NCBI RefSeq assembly: GCF_022458985.1
Contig: NC_061772.1
Span: 27,215,501 to 27,279,500, forward strand
Length of the DNA stretch: 64,000 nt
Source of the DNA: Mugil cephalus
Taxonomy: Eukaryota; Chordata; Actinopteri; Mugiliformes; Mugilidae
Reading direction: 5' to 3'
Of the stretch, positions 1-17,200 are shown one piece after another. The notes under the pieces were generated by a model. That model did no database searches. It worked only from the letters and a program-made list of their open reading frames with translations, and had not been told where the DNA came from. A program made the translations under genes and the position numbers. Each line of letters opens with the position of its first letter. Position 1 is the first letter of the stretch.

Positions 1-4776
<4,776 letters not shown>

Positions 4777-5133
4777 CACACCCGCGCTCACAGTTCGAGA
4801 GCAAACTTCGTCTGAAAAAAACAAAGAGACTTCGTTGGACACAACGAATGGAAAGGGCTAGCAAGTTTAAAAAAAAAAGGACTTTAGACACGGAAAAATT
4901 ATATTCTATAGAAAAAGATGAAAAAACTTGCTCTGGATTCCCTTCCGTGAAGAAGGAAACACGTTTTTACTGAGGAACAAAAGAAAAAAAAACACAACTT
5001 GCACTTTCATCCTCAAAAAAAAAAAGTTTTTATGTTTTTGTTTGAGCAGAGTGTGAGAAGCATTTTTTTTTTTTTGCTTTGATGCTCTGACATCAGGACA
5101 CGACTCCTCAGAGCTCAGCTGTGGTGAGACGAG

Positions 5134-5176
5134 AGGGTGGGTTGGTGGGTGGGTGGGTGGGTGTGGGGGGACAGAG
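5134..5176 (+). promoter_or_regulatory. G-run block in ANKRD11 3' UTR, potential RNA G-quadruplex
   Basis: The sense strand has at least five G-triplets separated mostly by single T residues (GGGTGGGTGGGTGGG inside the block) and then a run of six G. This pattern is a strong predictor of a parallel G-quadruplex in the mRNA. Function is inferred only. Confidence 0.5.
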
Positions 5177-6215
5177 ATATATTTTCTGTGATCGTTTTTT
5201 GGTCCCTGCTTCAGTACCCACCACCGACGCTGGGAGGACGCATCGGGAGGGGGGTTAAAAACAAAAAACAAAAACAAGAGCTCTCCCGACAGCGTGGTGC
5301 CTGTCCCGAGGGAGGACTGAGGAGGAGGAGCCTCCCCCCCCCCGGTTGACGCAGAGGTCTGGGTTGGCCAGGAGATCCAGACGGGCGCTGACCCAGAGAG
5401 TCAGCGGAGCTGTGGTGCATTCACACGGATCTGCAAACGGATCCTAGAACCAGCCAGCTGACGGTCTCTGGGGCCTCTGAGGACGCCCCCCTCTCCGTTC
5501 GCGCCGGCCGAGCTAAACGGTAGCGCAACGACGGAGGCCGCCGCAGCGGAGGAGTTAACGATGTGTGTGCACGTCAGGGCCCAGTGTCTGAGAGGGAAGA
5601 GACTGACCCGTGCAGCCTCTCAGCCTGGCGAAAAAAAACACAAGAGGACGGGGGCTTGCGGATCGCCGAGGACAGACCCGGAGTGTTCCTCGGGGGCCGA
5701 TGATGCTCCATCCGACACACAAACACATCAGACTGCCGTGGACTGCAAAAAACAAAACAAAACAAAACAAACAAACAAACAAACAAACAAACAAAAAAAA
5801 CAAGTAACACCACGGGACGTCAACCAGAGGAAACAAACAAAACGAATGTTGAGATTCAAAGAGACTATTGAGAAACAAAAAAAGAAAAAAAAAAAAAAAA
5901 AAATTGTCAGTTTTGGCAGGAGGAAAGAAATATTGTTTTTGTCTATTTCTTTACTTGGGCATTTCATTGTTTCTGAGGAAAGTGACTTGAAACACTACAG
6001 AGCCAATATTAGTTTAATGGAAAAAAAACAAAACAAAAGAAAACTGAAAAAAAGTTGTATTCCGTAAATTATGTACAGTTTTTATATTCGTTAACCAATG
6101 TATTCTTGCTGCCTTCTAGATAATTTATTTTGCCACACATTACTGCACAGTTGTAAATAACCTATGTACTGTAATATCACTCAGTTAAGTGTAAAGAAAA
6201 AAAAAACATAAAAGA

Positions 6216-6221
6216 AATAAA
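6216..6221 (+). terminator. ankrd11: Poly(A) signal AATAAA, probable proximal ANKRD11 end
   Basis: AATAAA lies at the end of the ordered 3' UTR block, 1.44 kb after the stop codon. Cleavage would fall near 6240. Confidence 0.6.
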
Positions 6222-7791
6222 AATTATCTTTTAATGTACAGTTCACTTTTGGGCAGCACTTTCCCCACCTCACCACCCCCCCACCACCCTCCCCCTGACT
6301 CCCCCTGACTCCCCCCCTCTCTCATATCCATGGGCCAAAACGTGTACACGATTCTGTCAGTATTTGAAAGATTTTCCCGTGCACGGTTGCTATGATCCCG
6401 TCTGTAGGTTCAAGTCCAGGGTTTAGGTGAAGGTGAAACACAAACCTGGGCACGAGTCACCACAACCACAACAAATAGCTGACAGAGAAACACTTTCTGG
6501 ATTCCCGCGGGCCAACCACCACGTATACAGCCCCTCAGATGTAGCAGAATAGTTGATTTATTTAAAGAATAGACAGAGGATTATTATTATTATTATTATT
6601 ATTGTTATTATTATTATTCATTGCTTTACTACACGATTATATCTGAAAAATTTTGAACCAAGAAAATGCCTTTTTCAGTGAAATAAAAAAAAAGAAGTAG
6701 TAGTACTCATCGTTGGGCAAAAAGTCACATAGATCTATGTATCTGGGTGGGACGGAAGTTAGATGTCATTCACAAGCAAAAACCATCATTTCAATTGATT
6801 TACCTTTTTTTTTTTTTTTTTTTTTTAAATTTGCAAAAATTGGAATTTCTTCTTTTAATCAAAGTGTGTCCTGTTCTCCCGGTCACTCAAACGTCTCATT
6901 CCAATGTTTATCCACTGGGTGGCGCCAAAGTGTCAGAAACATCAAGAATCTTTTAATACATATTTCATTTCATTTCAGTCCATGTTAATTAAAATAAAAA
7001 TAAAAAAATACAGGATAGTCGCTCAATAATAAATATTTAGCTTAAATCATTTATTTTTTTTTTTTTTTTAAATCAGTGTTTAATCTACAAGGGGCTCAGC
7101 TAGCGTTGTCAGGGATTTTTAGTCGTTAATTCGTTCACATTGTTCAGATGCGTCATCCTTATTGTGTCAGGCCCATTATATCTCCAGACTTAAATCTTCT
7201 CAGAACAAACCAAAAAATAAAAAAATAAAAATAAAAGAAAGGAAAAAGCGAACAGGACATTAACACAACCGGGTAACGGAGGGGAAAGAAAAGAAAAATA
7301 GCATCATGCTGATTTTCTTTTACTATTTTTTAAATTATCATTTTTTTCCCCAATTTAAGATTGTGGATTTTTTTTTTTTTTTTTAATTTTTAAAAACAGA
7401 CTGGGTTTTTGATAAAGCTTTTTCTCCCGACCTGCCACATCGGCCGCTGCCTGTCTGTGCGTGTGCGAACGCTGCTCCCGTATCCCTGAAGGCAATATTG
7501 AGTCATTTTACACACTGTCAGTCGGCATAGCTGTGTATGGTATGTCTAGTCAAGTGCAATGGTTGTTGCTATTACACTGTGCAGACAAAGGTGGCTAGGT
7601 GTTTTGGATATTTTTCACAGATAACACACACACATACACAAACAAAAACATCCTTGTTGGTTTGGACATAAAATAACCAGTTAAATTTGTTCTTAAAATC
7701 CCTGTTTTACTTTTTTTTAATTGTTGGTTTTATTACAGATTTTGGGGGGGAAAACGTGAGGGGGTGTGAGGTTTTTGGTTCACAGAATCCT

Positions 7792-7841
7792 TGTGTGTGT
7801 GTGTGTGTGTTTGTTTTTTTGTGTGTGTGTGTGTGTGTGTG
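7792..7841. repeat. (GT)n microsatellite, interrupted
   Basis: Two runs of alternating GT are separated by a short T-rich interruption near 7811-7820. Confidence 0.9.
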
Positions 7842-9214
7842 TTTTGTTGTGTTTATCTTTTTTGTGTTCCTGTATAAAACCATTAACACCAGTGGCATGT
7901 CAATCACGTTGCTTATCGAGCAGAATGTAAACCGTTACTATGCCCTGACCGACGCCCTCTCACTATTGTTTACAAAGACATGCAGAGCGTTTCCGTTTTA
8001 ACGTGTCACCCCCACCCTCACCCGCGCCCGCATTCTTTCACCACACCCCGTTTTCTTTCGTTTATTCGGGGACGGTTTAACCCCCTGCCTTTGTTTCTAC
8101 TTCTGTAACCAGTCGTTAGTTTGAAACCGCAAAGGCTTGAAATGGTGATGCTCCCAGATCAGGTGATTTGTGACTTTTTTATTTTTTTTTTTATTACAGA
8201 GCAATAGACTTAACACGTCGGTTCTCCACAGCGCGAATATCCAGCCAACAAATTAAAAAAAAAACACCCAGACCCGGAAAAAAAAAAAAAAAACCCACAC
8301 ATCAGTCCTCAAGATGCACAGTAGAGCACTTGGCCGTGGTGATACAGATGCTAGCCTGACACCACCTCAGTCAGCAACATATTACCTCTACTCTCCTCAC
8401 ATTCACTCATAATGTCTGTTTTAGATTTTAGTTGTTGTTTTTTTTTTTTTTTTTCTTACTGGACATAAATATACTTCTTTCTTTTTTCCTCTCATTATAT
8501 AATAGAATCACGATTTCAAGCCTTTTTTTCCAGTTTTCTTTTGTTTTTAGTTTTTTATTATTATTATTATTATTAATAAAACCCAGACTGTAGCTGTTTC
8601 TTTTGTTCCTTATTTCTTAGAATGGAAAATGACTAATAAAACGCATGGAGAACTACTCTTTAAATGGTGAGAAATAACCTATTTATTATCTGTTTTTTTG
8701 TTTATTTTTATTTTTTTCTGACACCTGTGGTATTTTTTTTTTTTTTTTTTTGAGTTTTGAAGTTGGTCTCCGCTGTGTAAATTTTCCTCCTTGTAATGCG
8801 TGAAAGAGACATACTGTACATAGCTCTGTAAATAAAACCTCCCAGGACGTTTTGCACCCTCCTCTTTGTACTAGTCTGAAAAATTTGCGTAGAATGTGGG
8901 GTTCTAACAGCAACGGGGGCCGTGTGTGCGCTCGCTGCAGGTGATTATGATGTAACAATGTAACTTTTTTTATTTGTACAATGTAGTTTATTTGTGTACA
9001 TATTGTTGGAGCAGCTAAAGGGAGGGAGGGGAGGGGAGGGAGGGCATATGACGGGGGACGGGGTTGTTGATGCTATCGTCAGTGCTGTAACAAAAATCCA
9101 GTACTTTCACCTCTAGCTGTTGTTGATTTCCTGCAAGAAAAAAAAAAAGAGATAAAAAAAGACATAAAAAAAATACAAATAAAAACGACAGAAAGTGGAA
9201 TTGAGTATGGACGA

Positions 9215-9262
9215 AGGGGGGGAGGGAGGGAGGGAGGGAGGGTGAGGGAGGTGGGGGGGGAG
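9215..9262. repeat. G-rich (GGGA)n simple repeat
   Basis: Tandem GGGA units sit on the plus strand and end in a longer G run. G-quadruplex formation is possible. It lies about 100 bases before the poly(A) signal at 9362. Confidence 0.75.
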
Positions 9263-9361
9263 ACTAAAACTGAAAAAGTAAAAATTCTAAATTGTTATTT
9301 TCTACAATTGCATGTACAGAGAGCGCGAGAACTGCTGTTGTTCCCAGAGATTATGTTCGTT

Positions 9362-9367
9362 AATAAA
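9362..9367 (+). terminator. Poly(A) signal AATAAA with GT-rich downstream element
   Basis: AATAAA is followed from about 9391 by a T/GT-rich stretch typical of a downstream cleavage-stimulation element. It marks the probable end of a plus-strand transcript, most likely a long ANKRD11 isoform. Confidence 0.5.
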
Positions 9368-10000
9368 ACTTTGAAATATTAACACCGGCCGTCCTCTGGT
9401 TCTTGGTTTTGTGTTTGTCTGATGTAAAAAAAATAATAATAATTAAAAAAAAAAAACATGCAACAAAGCCATATATTAATAAGAAAATACACATTTAAAG
9501 TAGAAGATTTAAATAGAAATGTTTCATATTATTGTAGATCTACAGATGTTCTCTTCCTGGTTGTGTGGCCGTGTTTCTACGGTAGCCCAGAAAGGACAAA
9601 CTTAAACTTAAGAAGAAGATGGGGAAGGAGTGATTTTTTTTTTTTAATAACTAACAAATTTTTAATTCCACCTGGTCCTAAAATTGAGTTGAGGACATAA
9701 AACAAACGTGAGACCCAGAACTAAACAGCAGGTGGCAGCACTGCGTCGAAACAAGGTAATGTTTTTTTACATTTTTTACAAAATAAATTCTGGTTGTTGT
9801 TGTTGATTGTTTGTCATTAAATTAAAACTAAGATAAAATCTAACTGAGCCGGATGTGACCTCTGACAAAAACCAGTCTGACATCTCTGGTTTACAGGTTT
9901 GGACGAGGAGGAGGAGAATCCAGTTGGGTGCAGTTTTACTTCTCACCACTAGATGTCACTAAATCCCACACACCTCAATCCACGAAGAAACACATACACA

Positions 10001-10912
10001 GACTGATCAGCCACAACATTAAAACCACACAGAGAAGGGAATAAAACTGACTGCAAAGCTCTTCTCATGTTATTTAGACACCATCACCTTAACCCTGGAG
10101 TTTGAAGAACTAGAACCATCCCATGATCCTGTACAAGAGCTGTAAGAAAGTCTAAAGAAAAACAAAAGCCTCATCAGATTATGTCTCGCAAAGTCCAGGG
10201 GACAAGTTTCTATTGACAGCAGCAGGAGGAGGAAGAGGTGTCTGGTCTGTAGTGTGAGCAAAAACAACGTTTCACAATCTGAACGTCTGACACGAACCCC
10301 TCTGACACGCACAGTCCAAGTGGATAATGTGAAATCATACGTCTGCTCAGAAACAGGAAACACAAACCAGTCTGAGTCATGAGGATCGTACGCTGACATC
10401 CATCACCTGAACACATCAGGTTCATGTGACTGATGGTTTCCACTTTAACTTGACTGAAACTAAAACAAAAAGTGTTTTTAGATCACGTGTAACATTACGA
10501 CCACCCACTTATTATAGTGTAAGTCCCCCTCGTTGCCTCCAAAATAGCTGTGACTCATCAGAGAATGGACATAGGTTTTCTGGGGGCGTCCTATGGGGTC
10601 TAATAACAGGATGTTGATGTGGGGGACATCCCACTGATATTTGATCAGTTTGGCATCTAGTGAAATTGGAGGCCGGTCAACACTGTTCTTCATGTTTTTG
10701 TGTGTGCCTGTGTTGGACTGGCACAGGTACACATGTGTCAATATTATGAGGTGGGGGTGTCTGGTCTGGTCTAGGTGGGTGCTGCATCAAGTAACATCCA
10801 CACAAATGAATGTCAGGTCCAAAAGTTTCCCAGTAGAACACTGAATTGCCCCAAGATGGTTAATGTTGTTCACTTCTCCTGTCAGTGGTTTTAATGTTGT
10901 GGCTGATCCATG
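10001..10912. mobile_element. Inverted-repeat transposon, family A, copy 1
   Basis: The left end GATCAGCCACAACATTAAAA at 10005-10024 is matched in inverse by TTTTAATGTTGTGGCTGATC at 10889-10908. The inner part has sub-sequences shared with other copies here: AACATTACGACCACC near 10491, GACTCATCAGAGAATGGACA near 10552, and GGTCAACAC plus GGCACAGGTACACATGTG near 10675-10738. There is no transposase. The second terminal-like motif at about 10491 suggests a nested or composite copy. Confidence 0.75.
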
Positions 10913-11099
10913 TATATATACGATTCAATAAAAATCAAACATGTGGTTATATAAAATGTAATATGTTTTCATTACAAGGACCTGAATGTTTGGCTCCAAA
11001 CTAACTCTGGTTTTCCCAAACGTCTGACTGAACAGATTGTGACTCACCATCTCAAATAGTTTGGGTCATCACGAGCAGGTGTGTCACAGGTCGATCCCC

Positions 11100-11204
11100 A
11101 CGAACCCCCCTCAGTCCCCGCCCACCTCCCCTCCTCTCACGCCTACCTGCTGGCTGCTGCTCCACCACCGCCGCGGAGCGCGTGCTGTGCGCACTCACTG
11201 CGTA
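11100..11204 (+). promoter_or_regulatory. slc22a31: CpG-rich 5' region of SLC22A31
   Basis: GC content and CpG density rise sharply just upstream of the start codon and stay high through exon 1 (to about 11640), against AT-rich flanks. This is typical of a CpG-island promoter or 5' UTR. No TATA box was recognised. Confidence 0.4.
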
Positions 11205-14200
11205 ATGGCCTCAGGACCGACGGCAGCGGCGCCGAGCTCTCGTCTCCAGATGGATTATGAGACGAAGATCTTCCCCCACGTCGGCGGCTACGGGCGCTAC
11301 AACCGGATCGTGGTCGTGTTCAGCTGGTTCCCCAACTTCGCCGTCATGCTCAATCTGTTCAGCGACGTGTTCTACACTCAGATCCCGGACTCGTACCACT
11401 GCAAGCCGGACCCGACGCTGCTGCCCTCCGCTTTCCTCCTCAGCAACTTCTCCAGGCAGGGATACCTCAACCTCACCATCCCCTGGGTGGACGGCTCCGG
11501 CCTGAGCCACTGCGAGCTCTTCAGGTACCCCCCCAACTCCTCGGACTTCTCCGAAAACGCGCCCAGGGAGCGGGTCTCCTGCACCAGGGGGTGGGAGTAC
11601 AACCACGCAGCGGGGCTCCAGAGCAACTTTGTCACTGAGGTAAGAGAGCGATCAACTTAAAATAAAAACTTTTTTTTTTTTTTATTTGAAGTTTTGAATC
11701 AAATGTGACTGGTTTTTATCCAGCAGCAGGAGAAGTTCCACTTTAATGAATTTCCTTGGTTGTGTAACTTTCTCATCTAATTAAATGTTCTTTTTTTTCT
11801 GCCTCGCTGCACGATGGTTGTGCAGAGCTGGTTGTGATCTAGTTTCTCACAGTTTTATCTCCGCCGTCTGCCATTAAACTGGGTTGTTCGTACCTTTCAG
11901 TCAATATTGACTCTGGTTGAGCACTTACAGTAGTTGATGCAACAATCTTTTTTATTTTTTCTTAACTCTCACTCATCTGTTCGCAGTTTCCCAAGGTCAC
12001 ATGTGACATCTCCAGCCACGCAGTAGACAAGTAACTCTTCCCTGCTCCACATGAAGCGTGATTCGTGCACATTAATCTGCATTTAACTTTAGCGTTGAGG
12101 CCGATAGGGGAAAGAAACGGTGGTCGTAGTGTGTGTGTGAGGGGGGGGGGTTGCATTCCAATACGTCTGTCTGCCAACTGCAACCAGTGTCTGGATGCAA
12201 TCTGCTTACTTTCAGCGTGTGATTACATCTAGCTGCGGAACATGTGCAAATAAGCGCAAGTTTGTTTTTTATCTTTTCTCACTCCGTTTCCTTGCTCCCG
12301 TGCAGCTCGAGGATCCACCCCGGTCTGCAAACATCGATAACGAGGCTGCGGCAAGACTTTTTCTTTCTCACCTTGATCTCTTTAGAAGACGCAGTGTTTT
12401 AGAACAAATACCAGCAGCAGTGAGCTGGAGGGCGTGGAGGTCAAGTCATTATGGGTAATTGCTCCTCTGCTTGTTGTCAGATTATTGTCTGCGTACTGCG
12501 GCTTCACGGAAGCAGATACTGGGAACGACGAGGCCCCTCTCTCTCTCTTTTATTTATTTTTTTTCCTGCTTTTTCCTCCCGTGACAAACGGTGGCGTTGG
12601 GAAGTCTGAGACCTCGCGTGTTCCTTCCTGAGACCCCGAACACGTCCCTCCACAGCAGCGGCTTCCTCTGCCCATGATGTCATGGGTTCCGGACAAAGGG
12701 AAGCAGAAAGAGCTGGAAAACACTGGCTGGAGAGTTCATACACGCAGGGAAAATGACACAATGAGTGCTGGTGATGATGCTTTAATGAGACAAAAAGGTG
12801 TGTGTTTTCAAGTCTCCGGCCACGTCCTCTTTCCTAAAACCATTTCCTCTAATTTTCTCGGATTTGTCGAAGGCCAATGTTTTTGTTTTCCAGCTCCAGC
12901 TGCACAGAGGACAACTGTTCGGCCTCTTTTCTTTTCTCATGAAAGCAGCCGCTGCGAAAACAAAACGTCTCCCCCCGAGGAACCAGACTTCCCCAAGCCC
13001 CTCGCAAAGTCCCATGATCTCTGTGATCTAATAAGTTGGCTGTTTTATTTGCAAGATGGTGGTGCACAGAGGTGCTGCAGGTTCTCAAGCTCCTGTATTT
13101 GGAGGCCGTTTAGTTTTTATTCTTCTTTTTATTGTGCTGTTTTCTCAACTTTCCTTCTTTCTTAGGAACAAAAGCACAATAAACCTTTGAAATCTAGTCT
13201 TAGAATCGTTTGTTGGTAGTTTTCCACTGTTTCAGTGTCATCTTGCCGTGGTTCAGTGAGGGAAGGATTAGTGCCACCACTGTTACTAGCTGAGGCTTAA
13301 CTTCTAGTCGTATGTAGACAACAACCTGCAGCTGCTGCTTCAAGCAGAGTTTTAAAGAAACTGCTGCAACTCTGATGATCTTCGGCTCAGACTTCCTGAT
13401 CACGACGGCTTGTTTTGCAGCTCTGTTCTCTGGTGAACTTGTCTGGCTGCATATACGTTTCCTCTGAGGAGGGTTTGGCTTTAAGGTCAATAGGTATAGA
13501 GCACACAGAGAGAGAGAAAGAGAGACGAGGTGGAGCCGGAGTTGCTCGAGGCCTGTACAGAATCATTTCCCAGCCTGAAGTAGGTGAAGGAACCGCCTGC
13601 GCTAATGAGTAATGGAGCAGCTGTTTCTGTTTGCTTTGGCACGCTGTGTGAAATGAATCCGGCCGTGTCTCTAATCTGTTATGTCGCTGGAGAACCTACG
13701 TGGGGATGTCCTGATCAAGTTTTAAAAAAAAAAGAAAAGACAATAAATATATCAGGCCTCAGCCGGGCCGATCGTTTTACAAATGTCTGGATTTCCCTTT
13801 CACTTTTTAAACATGAACACATTCGGGTTAATGCTAAAGTAAACAGTGTGAGGATTATAATTTGAAACCATTAAGACATTAAACACATACTACAGGGCAT
13901 AGGTGTTCAACAGGGGGTCCATGGCCTCTAGGGGGCAAAATCTTTGGTTGATTAGACATTTTTTATTTATTTTTTTAATTTCCCAACAAATTTAAATGTC
14001 TTTAAATACACATTAACATGAATCCAACATATTTTATTAAAGGGCTTAATATTGAATGTAAAATGATAATAATAATATATATTTATCAATAGCACTAGTT
14101 TAATAAAGAACACATACAGTAGGTAGGGGGTTTAATCAGTTTGGGGTCCTTGGTCTGAAAAATGTTGAAGACCCCTGATTAAGAACATATTGTGGAGGGA

Positions 14201-17200
14201 AGTTCATCTATTTATTTATTTGGATCCCCATTAGTTGTTTATTATTCTTCCTGGGGTCCGCTCAGTAAAAAAGTTCTCTGTTTTTGTCTTGACGTGATGA
14301 GGGAAAGAGGCAAAGTGAATGTGAACGGCACTGTTAAAAACAAAAATCAAGATTTTAGCCCCAATACTGATCTTTTAATATAGATAAATAGATAAATTAC
14401 TTTATTCATCCCGAAGGGAAATTAGGTGTAATATACTGTCGGGGTAATATTCATCACCTCCACAAATCTGAGTCCCCGTCTGACCTTAAATAAATAAAAT
14501 TTCCTCCCCTGTAGATTCCTAAAGTATTCTGTTGTCTTCCTTGTCTTCTCTTAGAGTCGACAGGATTCGGTCCAGTAAGTATTTTTGTTGAAGTTAATGT
14601 TGTGTGCAGAGGGGGAGCTCGTACCCTGTGTTCTCTGCTCCAGAAATGTTCTGGTCACGCAACACCACAAACTCCCTCATCCTTTCAGGAACACGTTTCT
14701 CCTCGACCTTGTCTCCACGAAACGTTTTCTCCTTTTAAACACAACATTCAGCGTTTTTTGTTTTTCCTTCTTCCGCCTCAACAAGCATCGTCATTGCATA
14801 ATTTACAAATTTCTCCATCCGGCTGACTTCATTTTCCAGAGTACGCAGTTCCACGCAGCAAACATGCTTAGCCACGTGAGTTTGGTTCCTCTTATACCAC
14901 GTCTACGTTAGCAGGAACTGGTTTTGGTTTCTTGTAAGACCTTAAGTAAAAAACTACAATAGATGGATGAAGCCTGATATCGAGCTGATCATTTAAAAAT
15001 TAGCCGGAATTAGCCCCAACACATCTATGTTATCATATTATTTGGAGTCCATCTTTAGCCTTTCCTGGTTCCTCCATTCATGCAGATTTTATCCCACATC
15101 ACCAACAAATCAAACCCCTAAATTTGACCTTTATATGGAAACATGACAGTGACAGTGTTTCTGATTTGTTGCTAAGCTTTTATTTTGCTGTCAGTTTTTA
15201 TTTAATACCATAAAGTTCAACGCTCTCATCCCAAACATGAGGGAAGTGTAAAAACGCTGACTGTAACTAAACGCTGCAGCCAGTGAAGAGGAGGAGGACG
15301 ACGTTAGCAGCTACTGGTACTAAGCAGGCGTGGAGCTGCTGGCAGCTTTGAGCACTACTTTGTTCTAATGTAATAACACTGTCAGCAGGCATCTTAACTC
15401 AATTAGGAGCGACATGATCTACATTCCTGGCTCCTCACAGAGACGTCTCTGTGCGTTTAACTCCGCCGCTTGTCTCTGCGCACGGCGTCTTTTTACAGAA
15501 ACTGTCATCTGCATCTCATTGTGTTTTTCAGGAGATAATCACCTTTTAGATAAGTTGCTGGTTTTCAGCTGATGCCAGTTAACTGGCAGAGTTTGCAAAG
15601 GTTCAAACAGCCGAAAATGGGACGAGGCCTTAAAGAAATGAAAGGAGCGTTGTTGCTTTTCTCAGTCTCAGCTGTTCAGCCGTTAAGAAGAAGTGCTCGG
15701 GATTTACAGTAGTTCCACTGAAACGTTTGGTGACATAACACTGATCATCCACAACATTATGACCACTGAGAGTAAATAACATTGGCCATCTTGTAGCAAG
15801 ATGGTCAATGATCTTTGCAATGATACTCCTCGATGTAGTCTGACCAAAACACTTTAGGAACAACTCAAACAAATGTAAAAAGCAGCACAAGGTGTTGACC
15901 TGTCCTCCAAATTCACTAGATCCCAAACTGATCAAGTTTAACTGATCAACTAACAGCATTGTGTTACCATACACCACAGGACACCCTCAGAGGGCCCGTG
16001 TTCATTCTCTGAAGGTGGTTATAATGTTATGGCTGATCAGTTTATATGACATTTTTAGCAACCAGAGTCACATATTTAGCCCTACAAGGTTTAAAAGCTG
16101 TCATCACTTCACTACTTACTCTGTACTGAGTACAATCTTATCGGTTATATCAATATCTGTGTGCAATTCAACACTTTTCAGTACTTTTTGTTTTTCTTAT
16201 TTATCTTTTACACAGTCCGCTGTTGCTAATTGCAATTTCCCCACTGTGGGACAAATTAAGGTTTTTCTGTTCTATTGTATTCTGTTTTGAGTGTTGGACA
16301 AATTAAACTGAAATGATAAACTTTTTAATAGTTTGTCTGAACACGTGTTCAGTCATTTAAACCAAGCACACACGGTCTCTCCTGGTTGGTGGTAACTGTA
16401 TCATCGTTTTGAAAGTTGACTTTGTGTGTTTCTCGTCTTCTTTTCGTAGTGGAACCTGGTCTGCAGCGACTACTGGAAAATCCCCGTGCAGCACATCTGC
16501 TTCATGACGGGATGGATCCTGGGATACGTCTTCCTCGGCACACTGTGTGACTGGTGAGCAGTGACTCTCACGACTTCACGTTGGAGCCCACGGAGCGTTT
16601 TGATGACCTTTTGATCGATAAAATTAAATGTGCTGCAAAAATAAAAGTTGTGCGTGTGTTCGCAGGCTGGGCCGGCGCAGAGCCTTCCTCGTCTCCATCA
16701 GTCTGTCCAGTCTGTTTGGAGTGGCCCTGTGTTTGTCCAGCAGCGCCGTCGTGTTCCTGCTGCTGCGTTTCTCTCAAGGCGCCATGCTCGCCGGAGTGTT
16801 TGTGTCCTCGTACGTTGCCAGTAAGTTTCCCCGCAGCCTTATTGAGTAATGTGTGTCTGTAGGTTACCTCTGGGTCTTCGCTATGAGCCGCTCACGTGTT
16901 TATGTAACAGCTTTGGATTCTTCACTCGGTTGTTGTTGTTTAAGCAACAAAAAAAAAGAAGTATAAAGCAGCAACACAAATGTGATTTAAAAAAATTGTA
17001 ATCAGAATGAGAGACCAGAGGGAAAATAATGAGTGACACACGGTCACCACTGTACTGTCCAGTTAGTTTCACTCCCTATTCAAGCCTCGGTGCTCGGTCA
17101 CTGGAGGAAAGTCCCTAAACGCCACACGTCTTTTATTCTGCAGTCGCAGCCAGACTCTGATGATACAACCTGAAACTGAAACAGACGTAATAACAAATTT

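Larger units (their letters stand above)
4777..6240 (+). other. ankrd11: ANKRD11 3' UTR (proximal form)
   Basis: This non-coding stretch follows the ANKRD11 stop codon. It holds A-rich and (AAAC)n tracts at about 5745-5805, a G-run block at 5134-5176 and a CpG-rich patch near 5440-5560. The last ~180 bases (6062-6240) look more ordered and contain a canonical Pumilio site TGTAAATA at 6152-6159, followed by the poly(A) signal at 6216. Open frames here (for example at 5561-6067) run through poly-A tracts and are not credible genes. Confidence 0.7.
6241..9380 (+). other. A/T-rich non-coding region, possible distal ANKRD11 3' UTR extension
   Basis: No credible coding frame is present. The region has many poly-T and poly-A runs on the sense strand, (ATT)n at about 6580-6620, (GT)n at 7792-7841 and GGGA repeats at 9215-9260. 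Several AATAAA signals occur (8575, 8635, 8831), and a second canonical Pumilio site TGTAAATA lies at 8827-8834. It ends with AATAAA at 9362 followed by a GT-rich stretch, which is what a real transcript end looks like. It could be a long 3' UTR isoform of ANKRD11 or an unrecognised non-coding transcript. Confidence 0.45.
9381..11204. other. Intergenic region between ANKRD11 and SLC22A31
   Basis: No gene was recognised. It holds one member of the GATCAGCCACAACATT transposon family (10001-10912), flanked by A/T-rich DNA. The last ~100 bases become GC- and CpG-rich and presumably belong to the SLC22A31 promoter or 5' UTR. Confidence 0.6.
11640..16449 (+). other. slc22a31: SLC22A31 intron 1 (4.8 kb)
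   Basis: No coding exon was recognised inside. It contains an hAT-like element (13893-14178), a dispersed repeat (14556-14860) shared with 29541-29800, and a family A transposon (15737-16043). Short open frames such as those near 12674-13165 show no family features. Confidence 0.6.

Noticed and set aside
5561-6067. 168-residue open frame after ANKRD11
   Set aside because: It lies in the 3' UTR and is driven by A-rich and AAAC tracts (poly Lys/Gln/Asn); no conserved domain.
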